Shown here: in pieces, positions 25,165 through 33,414 of the stretch | Position numbering within the stretch: the stretch's first letter is position 1 | Layout of the letters: each line of letters starts with the position of its first letter | NCBI RefSeq assembly: GCF_001531445.1 | Contig: NZ_LQYA01000053.1 | Location: forward strand, 46,797 to 101,817 | Direction of reading: 5' to 3' | Length of the DNA stretch: 55,021 nt | From: Sporosarcina koreensis | GTDB lineage: Bacteria > Bacillota > Bacilli > Bacillales_A > Planococcaceae | Notes under the pieces: model-generated | What the model was told of the DNA's origin: nothing | The model's input: the letters and a program-made list of their open reading frames with translations, nothing else | The model's database searches: none | Program-made: the position numbers and the translations under genes

Positions 25165-25181
25165 TGAATGATAGTCAGTCA
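25165..25181. promoter_or_regulatory. Putative second operator, before the SMR genes
   Basis: TGAATGATAGTCAGTCA matches the perfect palindrome at 24498-24514 at 15 of 17 positions. It lies 20 nt before the first SMR start, so the efflux pair can be repressed separately from the regulator gene. Confidence 0.7.
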
Positions 25182-25201
25182 TCAAGTTAGGAGTAATTTA
25201 T

Positions 25202-25543
25202 TTGAATAAGTCATGGATCTATGTAGCGTTGACAAGCTTTTTTGAATTGGTATGGATTTTTGGTTTTAATGTCGCATCTGAATGGTGGCATTGGATTCCA
25301 ATCATCTTTTTCATCTTCATCGATTTTCATTATTTGGCGAAGGCTTGTGAAAATCTCCCGACAGGCACTGTTTATGCGGTGTTTGCAGCGGTTGGTACGG
25401 TAGGAACGGCATTAATGGACGTTTTTCTATTCGAGGAAACACTCGGGGCTGGTAAAGTATTTTTCATCATTGTTTTAGTTGTTGGGGTCATCGGATTGAA
25501 GATTGCTGATGGCGCGGATGAAAAGAAAGGATTTGTAGAGTAA
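25202..25543 (+). CDS. Small multidrug resistance (SMR) protein, subunit 1
   Basis: 113 residues with four membrane helices. The membrane-embedded Glu of the SMR family is in TSFFELVWIFGFN (helix 1), and LPTGTVYAVFAAVGTVGTALMDVFLFEE matches helix 3 of the YkkC/YvdS-type subunit. It pairs with the next gene as an antiparallel heterodimer exporting cationic compounds. Start TTG 25202 with TTAGGAG 8 nt upstream. The stop overlaps the next start by 1 nt (TAATG). Confidence 0.88.
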   Translation: MNKSWIYVALTSFFELVWIFGFNVASEWWHWIPIIFFIFIDFHYLAKACENLPTGTVYAVFAAVGTVGTALMDVFLFEETLGAGKVFFIIVLVVGVIGLKIADGADEKKGFVE

Positions 25544-25857
25544 TGGGTTGGTTATTTGTTTTCGTGGCCGCAGTAAGCGAGCTTGTCGGTGTTGTCGGAT
25601 TGAATAAATATAATGAACAGAAGACATTCATCAATATAATTCTCTTCGGCGGTGGATTTGGAGGGGCATTCGCGTTCCTTTACATGTCGTTCAACTATCT
25701 ACAAGTAAGCACAGCATATGCTGTCTGGATTGGTGTAGGTACCGCTGGCGCAGTACTTATCAATATGCTATTTTTCGGTGAATCAAGAAGCAAAGGGCGG
25801 ATCGCCAGTTTGTTATTGATTGTTATCGGCGTTGTTGGATTGAAAGCATTGTCGTGA
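25543..25857 (+). CDS. Small multidrug resistance (SMR) protein, subunit 2
   Basis: 104 residues, four membrane helices. Helix 1 holds Glu in AAVSELVGVVGLNKYNEQ; helix 3 has the family block STAYAVWIGVGTAGAVLINMLFFGE. It resembles the YkkD/YvdR-type partner, which usually has the shorter loops. The substrate may be quaternary ammonium or guanidinium-like cations; no guanidine riboswitch lies upstream, which argues against a dedicated guanidinium exporter. Confidence 0.88.
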   Translation: MGWLFVFVAAVSELVGVVGLNKYNEQKTFINIILFGGGFGGAFAFLYMSFNYLQVSTAYAVWIGVGTAGAVLINMLFFGESRSKGRIASLLLIVIGVVGLKALS

Positions 25858-25863
25858 AATAGT

Positions 25864-25907
25864 AAAGCGGGGAAGCAACTAGTGAGAAAAGTTGCTTCCC
25901 TGCTTTC
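25864..25907. terminator. Bidirectional terminator
   Basis: AAAGCGGGGAAGCAACT / AGTTGCTTCCCTGCTTT, near-perfect long stem between convergent SMR and P-type ATPase genes. Confidence 0.8.
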
Positions 25908-25914
25908 CGTTTGT

Positions 25915-28521
25915 TCATTTGTTTTTCACAAACAGTAGTTTAAACCACTGGATTACGAGGAACGGCAGGATCGCCAAACAATAAATAAGCATAAATTGCG
26001 TATTGCTTAGTGCAGCTACTTTAAACATGCCCGATAATGACGGGAGCAGCAGGACACCATGTAAACTAATGAACCCGATGATAAATGCAAACCAAGAATA
26101 TTTATTTGAAAACACCCCGATTGAAAAGATGGATGCTTTCGATCTGGAATTGAACCCATGCACTAATCGAGCCAGACATAAAGTTGCAAATGCCATTGTG
26201 CTAGCGGTCAGTGGATCACCTGACTCCAATCCTGTAAGAAAAGCGATAATCGTAGAGGTGGCAATTAAGAGGCCTTCCACAACAATCCGAGCCGTAAACG
26301 TTTTCGTTAATAATTGTGTATGGATGTTTCTTGGCTTGTCCCTCATCGCTTTCGGGTTATGCGGTTCTAATCCGATTGCAATCGCAGGTAGGCTGTCGGT
26401 TAGCAGATTGATAAACAAAAGATGAACCGGCGCAAAGGGAACGGGTAACCCGAATATCGTCGCATATAATACGACAAAAATGGCGCCTGCATTTCCCGAC
26501 AATAAAAAAAGAATGGCATTTTTAATGTTCGTGTAAATGCTTCTTCCATTTGAAATCGCTTTGACAATCGTTGAAAAATTATCATCAGTCAACACCATAG
26601 AGGAAGCATCTTTCGCGACTTCTGTTCCAGTGATCCCCATTGCCACACCAATATCGGCTTTCCGCAACGCTGGTCCATCATTGACGCCGTCTCCCGTCAT
26701 GGCCACGACATGTCCTTTTTCCTGCCAGGCGTTTACAATCCGGATTTTATGCTCAGGTGTAACCCGGGCAAAGACGGAATAGTTTTGGACTTGTTCTTGT
26801 AATTGCCTATCCGTTAGCTTTTCGATTTCATGTCCCTCAATTGCTTCGGACGGATCTTCTAAAATCCCGATTTGTTTGGCGATGGCCATTGCTGTTATTT
26901 TATGATCCCCCGTAATCATGATAGGTTTAATTCCAGCTTTTCTACAGCTTTCAACAGCCGCCTTCGATTCATTTCTTGGTGGGTCCATCATTGCCGCTAA
27001 GCCAACAAACGTCAACCCTCTTTCATCGACGGTATTGATAGGACGATTGCTTTCAATAACCTTGTAGGCAATGGCCAATACCCGTAAACCGTTCTGGGAA
27101 AAATCTTGATTGACTTCTTCGATTTTTCTTCGGTGTCCGTCCGTCATAGTCATAATCCCATTTGACGTATCAAGTTTCACGATTTTGGGAAGGAGTACAT
27201 CTACGGCTCCTTTTGTAATCATGATTGTTTGTCCATCGATTTGATTCACTGTACTCATAAGCTTTCTCTCGGAATCAAATGGAAGTTCCGCAACTCTCGT
27301 ATAGTGCTTTCTGACAAGCATTTCGTCCAACTGTAGCTGTCTCCCCAATTTAACAAGAGCTAATTCTGTAGCATCGCCAATCTCCTTTTCACCTTGATTC
27401 AAGGCGTCATTGCATAATAAAGCTTGGATGAGAAGCTTCTTCACGATTGGTTGGTCTGTTTGCAGTTCATTTTGAGGAATGACTTTTTGGTCAACATACA
27501 TATATTGAACTTTCATTTTATTCTCGGTCAAGGTTCCTGTTTTGTCGGAACAAATAACAGACACACTGCCCAGACTTTCAACAGCATATAGTTTTCGGAT
27601 AATCGCGTTTTCCTTCGCCATTTTTCGGGTTCCAAAGGCAAGCACAATCGTCACAATGGAACTCAATGCTTCCGGAATGGCTGCGACGGCAAGTGAAACA
27701 GCAAACATAAAAGATTCGACCAATTCCCGCCCGCGCATCAGGTCAATCGAGAAAATGACAACACAAATCATTGTAATTGCAAGGGCCAGCTTTTCTCCAA
27801 AGTCATCCAAGCTTACTTGCAAAGGGGTTTTCTTCTCTTTTGCGGTCTCCAGCATATTTGCTATTTTTCCGATTTCGGTTTCCATTCCGATTGCTGTCAC
27901 AGCGACAAGGCCACGTCCTTTGGTGACGAAGCTGCCGGCAAATACCATATTATTTTGATCGGCAATCATTTCATACGCTTCGTCGAGGGACGCATTCCGC
28001 TTTGCTACAGCTATTGATTCGCCTGTTAGCGAACTTTCATTACAATGCATATTGTGGCTTTCAATTACTCTTCCATCGGCACTTATAAAGTCACCGGTCT
28101 CCAAATAAAGAAGATCTCCGACAACGATATCCTCAGAAGCAATCTCGGTGATTTGATTGTTCCTCATCACTTTTGCGGTAGGGGAGGACAATGCTTTTAA
28201 GTTCTCTAAAGACTGCTCCGCTTTCGCGTGTTGAACAGTTCCAAGAATAGCGTTTAACAGAACAACAAGCAGGATGACAACCGTGCTTTCGACTTCACCC
28301 AACAAAAAAGAAATGAGAGCGGCAATGAGTAAAATAACGACTAACAAATCAGTGAACTGGCTTAAGAATACAGCAAAAATACTTGTCCTTTTTCCTTCCG
28401 TTAATTCATTAAAGCCATGCAAGGCTTGTCTTGTTTGGACTTCGTAATCATCCAAGCCTGTTGACGTCACGTCCAATAACTTCATAACCTCATCTGCAGT
28501 TTGTCGATAGTACACTGACAT
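25915..28521 (-). CDS. P-type (P2A, calcium-type) cation-transporting ATPase
   Basis: 868 residues. All P-type landmarks are present: cation N-terminal domain, TGES (166-169), IPEAL in helix M4 (282-286), phosphorylation site CSDKTGTLT (Asp near 326), hinge MTGDGVNDGPALRKADIGVAMG, and C-terminal helices with LLFINLLTDSLPAIAIGLEP. It resembles B. subtilis YloB and SERCA-type Ca2+ pumps; PEAL and the NLLTD segment suit Ca2+, though Mn2+ is possible. ATG 28521 is chosen because AAAGGGGGA lies just upstream; the frame is open to 28578. Confidence 0.92.
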   Translation of the reverse strand: MSVYYRQTADEVMKLLDVTSTGLDDYEVQTRQALHGFNELTEGKRTSIFAVFLSQFTDLLVVILLIAALISFLLGEVESTVVILLVVLLNAILGTVQHAKAEQSLENLKALSSPTAKVMRNNQITEIASEDIVVGDLLYLETGDFISADGRVIESHNMHCNESSLTGESIAVAKRNASLDEAYEMIADQNNMVFAGSFVTKGRGLVAVTAIGMETEIGKIANMLETAKEKKTPLQVSLDDFGEKLALAITMICVVIFSIDLMRGRELVESFMFAVSLAVAAIPEALSSIVTIVLAFGTRKMAKENAIIRKLYAVESLGSVSVICSDKTGTLTENKMKVQYMYVDQKVIPQNELQTDQPIVKKLLIQALLCNDALNQGEKEIGDATELALVKLGRQLQLDEMLVRKHYTRVAELPFDSERKLMSTVNQIDGQTIMITKGAVDVLLPKIVKLDTSNGIMTMTDGHRRKIEEVNQDFSQNGLRVLAIAYKVIESNRPINTVDERGLTFVGLAAMMDPPRNESKAAVESCRKAGIKPIMITGDHKITAMAIAKQIGILEDPSEAIEGHEIEKLTDRQLQEQVQNYSVFARVTPEHKIRIVNAWQEKGHVVAMTGDGVNDGPALRKADIGVAMGITGTEVAKDASSMVLTDDNFSTIVKAISNGRSIYTNIKNAILFLLSGNAGAIFVVLYATIFGLPVPFAPVHLLFINLLTDSLPAIAIGLEPHNPKAMRDKPRNIHTQLLTKTFTARIVVEGLLIATSTIIAFLTGLESGDPLTASTMAFATLCLARLVHGFNSRSKASIFSIGVFSNKYSWFAFIIGFISLHGVLLLPSLSGMFKVAALSNTQFMLIYCLAILPFLVIQWFKLLFVKNK

Positions 28522-28869
28522 TTGGTTCCCCCTTTGATTAATAAAACATATTTCTAATGAACCTGCTAACTTGTCCAATAGAAGTCATTTCCTAAAGGGA
28601 AATGTGTCTTATGCGCTTCTTCCGCTCTACCATATGCTAGTAATCTTATTCTTTATTCCATCCCTGTATGACAGTCTTTCATGTGCATTCAAACGGGCGG
28701 ATTGCTTAAGGGGGCGGAGGAAGTAAAAGTTTAAAGTAACTAGCAAGTTCTATGGCAATATTATACAATCGGGGAAGGTGGATAATTTTTTGTATTTTCA
28801 AAAGGGAAAGATGATGAACTGTAACTAATGATTATATTCAATCGGTCATAATCTTGAGGAGGTTGGCTA
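28522..28869. other. 348-bp divergent intergenic region
   Basis: Holds the promoters of the ATPase (minus) and the small lipoprotein (plus). A small palindrome TTTCCTAAAGGGAAA is at 28587-28601, and a purine-rich stretch AAGGGGGCGGAGGAAG near 28708. No open frame with a good ribosome binding site was found. Confidence 0.5.
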
Positions 28870-29388
28870 ATGAATAGAAAAATAGGAAAGCGATACTTAT
28901 GTTTGATGATATTTCTATTAACTGCACTATCCGCATGTGCACCAAGTTCAGTTTTCGATTTGTATCAAGGGAAATCTTTGAAAATAGCAGTGGTTGGAGA
29001 AGCCCCTGAAGTTAAAGAGGAGCAAGTAGAGTTTGTAGAAATAACGTTTACAGAAATGAAGGATGATGAAGATTATGATGCAGTTATTATTAGGGAAAGT
29101 AATCTGTTAGAGGCTTCTGAAAGCCAATATGCAGAAGTTTACTTACGTTCTACAATTCCATTTTTCTTTATTGGAGCGTCTAATACAATACCTTTTACTG
29201 TGAAAGATGTGGAATTCGACAAAACTTGGGAGTGGGCTCCTGGCGTTGGTTATGCTGTTGGTGTTCTTACAATGCCGGAAGAGGTGCGGCATTGGAGTTA
29301 TGGTTTGTATAATGATGAAAAGACTGATGAACATATTCAAGAAATGTACGCAAGAATTTTCGAGACAATAGGTGAATTACATCCTTAA
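28870..29388 (+). CDS. Lipoprotein of unknown function
   Basis: 172 residues with a lipoprotein signal: basic MNRKIGKRY, a hydrophobic run, then LSAC (Cys at residue 23). The mature part has a DLYQGKSLKIAVVGEAPEV segment and an acidic middle (FTEMKDDEDYDAVIIRESN), then aromatic stretches. No family was recognised. ATG 28870 with GAGGAGG 7 nt upstream. It is the first of a run of small secreted or membrane proteins; base composition here is more AT-rich than in the flanking core genes. Confidence 0.7.
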   Translation: MNRKIGKRYLCLMIFLLTALSACAPSSVFDLYQGKSLKIAVVGEAPEVKEEQVEFVEITFTEMKDDEDYDAVIIRESNLLEASESQYAEVYLRSTIPFFFIGASNTIPFTVKDVEFDKTWEWAPGVGYAVGVLTMPEEVRHWSYGLYNDEKTDEHIQEMYARIFETIGELHP

Positions 29389-29429
29389 TGAAAAGGAGAG
29401 AACCGAGAGAAGAATGGGGGAGTGACGCG

Positions 29430-29801
29430 ATGTTCAGAGGCAAAAAGAAGCTAAGAGACATCACTATTTTCTTAGTTGCAGCATTAATACTAGGTGGAGG
29501 TTTGTATTATGAATATTTTTTTACACCCAAAAATTCTCTTGAATTGTATCAAGCTATAAAATTTGCAGACAACATCGATGAAGTACATGAGCTATTCTTG
29601 GACGGTTATGAGGTCAATTTTACAGAAGAGGATTTTCAATATATTCAAGATCATACTGCTAACAGAGTAGGGCAATTCACGCTTTTCGAGTACAATGCAA
29701 AGTCATATGTAATAATGACATCTCCCGGAAGTGAAAAGTTAAAAGTTCTTGCAATAGAAGAATTACCCGACGAAATTAGAGTGTTCTTTTCAGAACTATA
29801 A
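29430..29801 (+). CDS. Small membrane-anchored protein of unknown function
   Basis: About 123 residues. A short basic start (MFRGKKKLRD), one membrane helix (ITIFLVAALILGGGLYYEYFF), then an outer domain with SLELYQAIKFADNIDEVHELFLDGYEVNFTEEDFQYIQDHTANRVGQFTLFEYNAKSYVIMTSPG. ATG 29430 is preferred because GGGGGAG lies 8 nt upstream; an ATG at 29388 overlaps the previous stop but lacks such a site. No function is assigned. Confidence 0.65.
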   Translation: MFRGKKKLRDITIFLVAALILGGGLYYEYFFTPKNSLELYQAIKFADNIDEVHELFLDGYEVNFTEEDFQYIQDHTANRVGQFTLFEYNAKSYVIMTSPGSEKLKVLAIEELPDEIRVFFSEL

Positions 29802-29880
29802 AATGAGACTTTGCTCGACTACCGTAGTGATAAATCTATTTACATCATAGCCGAAATGATGGGAATAAGGAGGGCTGGTC

Positions 29881-30249
29881 GTGAATAGAGAAAAAGTTAT
29901 TGATGATAAGCTGAATCGGGCATTTGAACTATTTGAAAGTAATCAACTTATTGAAGCGGAAGAATTATATCAGGAATGCCTCAAACGAATTGATACAAGT
30001 TCTACTAAATACAAAGCTGCGCTGCATTGGATGGGATATGTTAAAAGTGAACTGAAAAAATTCGATGAAGCGCGATCAACCGATCTGATTGCACTTGGAT
30101 GTTCTTTGCGCGGGCTTGGAGAGATTTATAAAGCCACAGGTGAGTTTGAGAAGGCGAAACGTAAGTTTGAACAATCTATTCAAGCGTTTACAGATGGCGA
30201 TGACCATGTGGGAGTAAATGAGGTAAATAGAATGCTTGATGAATTTTGA
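29881..30249 (+). CDS. Short tetratricopeptide-repeat protein, probably with an internal deletion
   Basis: 122 residues. TPR-like helices at 9-35 (LNRAFELFESNQLIEAEELYQECLKRI) and 76-110 (GCSLRGLGEIYKATGEFEKAKRKFEQSIQAF). As I recall it, the related Bacillus family has several more TPRs between KKFDEAR and LGCSLRGLGEIYK; here they join directly (ELKKFDEARSTDLIALGCSLRGLGEIYK), as if two or so repeats were lost in frame. Start GTG 29881 with AAGGAGGG about 6 nt upstream. It may be a remnant. Confidence 0.65.
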   Translation: MNREKVIDDKLNRAFELFESNQLIEAEELYQECLKRIDTSSTKYKAALHWMGYVKSELKKFDEARSTDLIALGCSLRGLGEIYKATGEFEKAKRKFEQSIQAFTDGDDHVGVNEVNRMLDEF

Positions 30250-30309
30250 CCATCTTTACGAAAGCTATAGACGGGTTCATTGTAATTACAAATGATGGAG
30301 GAGAGAAAA

Positions 30310-30594
30310 ATGGATGTAAAAAGTAGGTTGGGCGCTCTGATTTTTGCGAGCATAATTGTAATGTCAGTAGTATTTCGGTATGCGCAAGAGCCATATAGTA
30401 CAGAGCATATTGTAAGCTCTTTGTTTGATAAATTCGATGTGCAAAGCACGCAAATTGGTGCGACAGATCCTGTGATATCGATTGATGTATACGATAAAAA
30501 TGATATCCCTGAAGTTGAAAAATACCTAAAGGCTAACTTGACTAAGGATGACTTAGAACATTATGAAATTGAAGTGTTTTCTCGGTGGTCGTAA
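30310..30594 (+). CDS. Small exported or membrane-anchored protein of unknown function
   Basis: 94 residues: N-terminal helix (RLGALIFASIIVMSVVFRYA), then a soluble domain SSLFDKFDVQSTQIGATDPVISIDVYDKNDIPEVEKYLKANLTKDDLEHYEIEVFS. ATG 30310 is used because GGAGGAG lies 6-7 nt upstream; an ATG at 30292 is within reach but lacks a site. No family recognised. Confidence 0.6.
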   Translation: MDVKSRLGALIFASIIVMSVVFRYAQEPYSTEHIVSSLFDKFDVQSTQIGATDPVISIDVYDKNDIPEVEKYLKANLTKDDLEHYEIEVFSRWS

Positions 30595-30624
30595 TTCTTT
30601 GTTGAGAAATGAGGAGGGATTTAA

Positions 30625-30756
30625 GTGCTGCTTATAGGAGGTATAATTATCGTTATCATTACTCTTTTTACTATAGAAAACCATCTGAAAAAGGTAACTA
30701 AGCAAAATGAGGAAATAATAGAGTTACTCAAGAACATAAATGGGCGAGATGACTAG
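30625..30756 (+). CDS. 43-residue single-span membrane peptide
   Basis: Reads MLLIGGIIIVIITLFTIENHLKKVTKQ... and then NEEIIELLKNINGRDD. One N-terminal membrane helix is followed by a short charged helix, as in many small membrane regulators. GTG 30625 is preceded by GAGGAGGG at 5-6 nt, one of the best ribosome binding sites in the region. The next gene begins 12 nt after its stop. No homologue is known to me. Confidence 0.6.
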   Translation: MLLIGGIIIVIITLFTIENHLKKVTKQNEEIIELLKNINGRDD

Positions 30757-30768
30757 GGAGGGGGAGTA

Positions 30769-31017
30769 GTGGATTTCATTGCCATCATAATCACAATAAC
30801 GTTTGGATTTTCGATCATGTTGTTATTCCTTTCTCTTTTCTATGCAGTGATCAAATGCTCATGGAAAGCCATGTTAGTTTCTTGTATTGCGAGTCTTCCG
30901 ATTTCCATGTATTTCTTAAGTGGCAATCCACCCATATCTTTCTTAGGTTTTGTGCCGCTTTTATTCTTTGCATTGACGGTTATCTTTCGTAGGGCTTCTC
31001 AAAAAGAGGTTGCCTAG
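30769..31017 (+). CDS. Small membrane protein of unknown function
   Basis: 82 residues, almost entirely hydrophobic: three predicted membrane helices (about 3-27, 34-50, 55-73) and a basic tail FRRASQKEVA. Start GTG 30769 with GGGAGGGGGAG upstream. It lies between the 43-residue peptide and the anti-sigma-like gene with short spacers, suggesting one transcript. Confidence 0.65.
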   Translation: MDFIAIIITITFGFSIMLLFLSLFYAVIKCSWKAMLVSCIASLPISMYFLSGNPPISFLGFVPLLFFALTVIFRRASQKEVA

Positions 31018-31052
31018 TAAGGTGCGTCTCGCCGAAAAGAAAGGGTGGCAGA

Positions 31053-32048
31053 ATGACAGAATCGAATAAGGAGTTGAAGAAACGGATACTTAGGAAATCC
31101 CGGTTTACGCTAACCTACCGGATTCTCCGTATCATGCTGATCGTGTTTTTACTCTATTGTGTGTATGTATTTTCAATTAATTTTATTGACCAGAAACTGA
31201 ATGTAGCGAATGAACATGCCTATTACTCGAAACTTGCAATCGAGTGGACTATACCGAATGTCCGAGGGGATTTTAACTTTGAAGAAGAAGAGATGACGAT
31301 GTTCGGAACAAAAAAATTATCCTATAACTTGATCAAGAAGGTGGGCAATGACGACAAAGTCATAGGCGAAGCAAACGTGACGAAGCGTCTGAAAAATCCT
31401 TCATTTATTTCTTTTTCCCATCCCGGAAAGCAGCAATTAAATGAATTCTCTTTTTCATTGCCGATCGATCCGCGTAACGGTAAAAAGTTAGATGGAAATG
31501 CCTGGCCGAATGTTTGGGATACCTTATCAATGCTTCCTGAAGGCACGGTAGGGGAGATGGCTTTTTCCACAAACAGTTTTATGGAATCTAAGCAATTAAT
31601 CGATTTGCTGGATAAATATGATCTACACGTACTATGGATGCCTTTATATACGAGTGAGTTTGTAAATTACGAACCTTATTGGAGTAGTAGCAGCAATAAA
31701 TCACTCATGGTTCCTCACTTTGGTCTGTCAGGTGGAAATGATCGGAATGAGTACTTTCATGAGTCGTCAGTAATCACCCGATTAACTCAGGATACTCTTC
31801 GTGAAAGTGAACAATTAATGCTGAAGAACATGGAAGAGCTTTTAACTAAGTCCTCGAGTTATTATGAGCAATTCTTAGGGCTTGGCCATTTCGAGCAAAA
31901 ATACCAGTATCTAAAGGAAAACGGATTTACTGTATATGGAGCTGTTGTAACAGGACCTGTAAAAGAATTATTGAAGTTGCAGGATGCTTCATTTATCCAA
32001 GGGGAGCAACTAGGGGAAGTGGAGTTGTGGAATTGGCAGTCGAATTGA
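31053..32048 (+). CDS. Anti-sigma-factor-like membrane protein (sigma factor regulator, YhdL type)
   Basis: 331 residues. A basic cytosolic head (about 1-24), one membrane helix (about 26-46, ILRIMLIVFLLYCVYVFSINF), and a large outer domain. The segment YSKLAIEWTIPNVRG and the C-terminal half (MPEG.VGEMAFSTNSFMESKQLIDLLDKYDLHVLWMPLYT) match the sigma factor regulator N- and C-terminal families seen in Bacillus anti-sigma proteins such as YhdL. No sigma factor gene is next to it, unlike the usual pairing. ATG 31053 with AAAGGGTGG 6 nt upstream. Confidence 0.7.
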   Translation: MTESNKELKKRILRKSRFTLTYRILRIMLIVFLLYCVYVFSINFIDQKLNVANEHAYYSKLAIEWTIPNVRGDFNFEEEEMTMFGTKKLSYNLIKKVGNDDKVIGEANVTKRLKNPSFISFSHPGKQQLNEFSFSLPIDPRNGKKLDGNAWPNVWDTLSMLPEGTVGEMAFSTNSFMESKQLIDLLDKYDLHVLWMPLYTSEFVNYEPYWSSSSNKSLMVPHFGLSGGNDRNEYFHESSVITRLTQDTLRESEQLMLKNMEELLTKSSSYYEQFLGLGHFEQKYQYLKENGFTVYGAVVTGPVKELLKLQDASFIQGEQLGEVELWNWQSN

Positions 32049-32169
32049 AAGAATTGCAAAGGTGATGAGGAACAATCCTGGATTTCCGAAACTGCTCAAC
32101 GATATAGAATCTCGCTCCTTTGAAGGATGAATTTGACATTATCACTAATAAACTAAGGGGGAAGGAGTA

Positions 32170-32613
32170 ATGCTGAAACGAGTGGATGTTGCTTATGTGC
32201 TTTTATATGATAACGATGGAGAAAATATTTTAATGGTAAAAAACAAAGGAAGTCACTCCTCTTACTATACACTTCCTGGAGGGGCGGTCGAAAGCGGAGA
32301 AACTTTAGAAGATGCTGCTATCCGTGAGGTTAAAGAAGAAACGGGGTTAAACGTTGAACTAGAGGGAATCGTGGCTGTAAGTGAGGCTTTTTTTGAAGAG
32401 CGGCGGCATCATGCAGTACTTTTCACTTTTAAAGGCAGAATAATCGATGGTGAAATAAGTATATCTCTTCCAGAAGAAATTGAAGAGATTACATGGATGG
32501 ATGCGGTAACGGCAAAAAAACATGCCTATATTCCAATTATGGAGAAAGAGATATCAAATAATGAAACCATTGTTCCATATGTTCTCCGTGGGAACGTTTT
32601 TCATACTATTTAA
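32170..32613 (+). CDS. Nudix hydrolase
   Basis: 147 residues. The Nudix box is complete: GGAVESGETLEDAAIREVKEETGL (G-x5-E-x7-R-E-x2-E-E-x-G). The rest fits a MutT-like fold that hydrolyses nucleoside diphosphate derivatives; substrate unknown. ATG 32170 has AAGGGGGAAGGAG immediately upstream. It follows the anti-sigma-like gene after 121 nt without a clear terminator. Confidence 0.88.
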   Translation: MLKRVDVAYVLLYDNDGENILMVKNKGSHSSYYTLPGGAVESGETLEDAAIREVKEETGLNVELEGIVAVSEAFFEERRHHAVLFTFKGRIIDGEISISLPEEIEEITWMDAVTAKKHAYIPIMEKEISNNETIVPYVLRGNVFHTI

Positions 32614-32678
32614 ATCTTATTTAACTAACTGGCGTCATTGTAGTATAGCGAAGGCGCCGGTTAAGGAGGATATGTGGA

Positions 32679-33262
32679 TTGGCTACTATAGGACTGATTA
32701 GACATGGAGTTACTGATTGGAATAATCTTGGTAAAGCACAAGGCACATCAGACATTCCGTTAAATAATTTGGGTAGAAAGCAAGCTGTTAATGTTGGCAA
32801 TAGACTACTAGATGAAGGTAAATGGGATGTAATGATTTCCAGTGATTTATCAAGAGCTATAGAAACTGCGCAAATCATCGGGAGTAGAATAAAATTATCA
32901 ATTAGTCATTATGACAAAAGAATTAGAGAGATAGACTGTGGGGAAATTGAAGGTACTACAGAAAAGATACGACAGGAAAAATGGGGAAGCAATTGGCGCG
33001 AAATAGATCTGGGGATGGAAAGTTTTGAAGTGGTGGGGAAAAGAGGAGTTGAATTTCTTGAAGAAATAGTCCATACATATAATGATAAGCGGATATTAAT
33101 AGTAAGTCACGGGCATTAATCGGTTTGACCTTACAACAGTTACTACCCGCAATGTTCCAATCGACATACATAGATAATTCCTCCTTAACGATCTTACATA
33201 ATACCAATGGAAAATGGGACTGCACATTATACAATTGTACGAAACATTTGGTAGATATGTGA
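32679..33262 (+). pseudogene. Histidine phosphatase family protein, broken by a single frameshift
   Basis: The first frame (32679-33119) reads MATIGLIRHGVTDWNNLGKAQGTSDIPLNNLGRKQA, the phosphoglycerate mutase/histidine phosphatase start with catalytic RHG, and runs to ILIVSHGH then TAA. Skipping to the next frame at about 33111-33117 continues exactly as expected after the second catalytic His: SHG-ALIGLTLQQLLPAMFQSTYIDNSSLTILHNTNGKWDCTLYNCTKHLVDM, stop at 33262. One base, probably G in the run GGG, is missing. It is either a young pseudogene or a base-call error. TTG start, AAGGAGG 9 nt upstream. Confidence 0.85.
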
Positions 33263-33414
33263 TTTTGCAGCTCATAACCCTTTAACATTAAAGGGCAGGA
33301 TAAAACTTCATTAATACAGGGGCTTATTGTGAAACGATTTGATTTGTTATTCGTATAGATGATTAGTTGGGAAACTAAGTATATGGGAACAACATTATTT
33401 CTAAGGGGAACAAT

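Noticed and set aside
32060..32130. Short frame of about 21 codons after the anti-sigma-like gene (ATG near 32065)
   Set aside because: Too short, no family and weak ribosome binding context; could be a remnant, but evidence is lacking.
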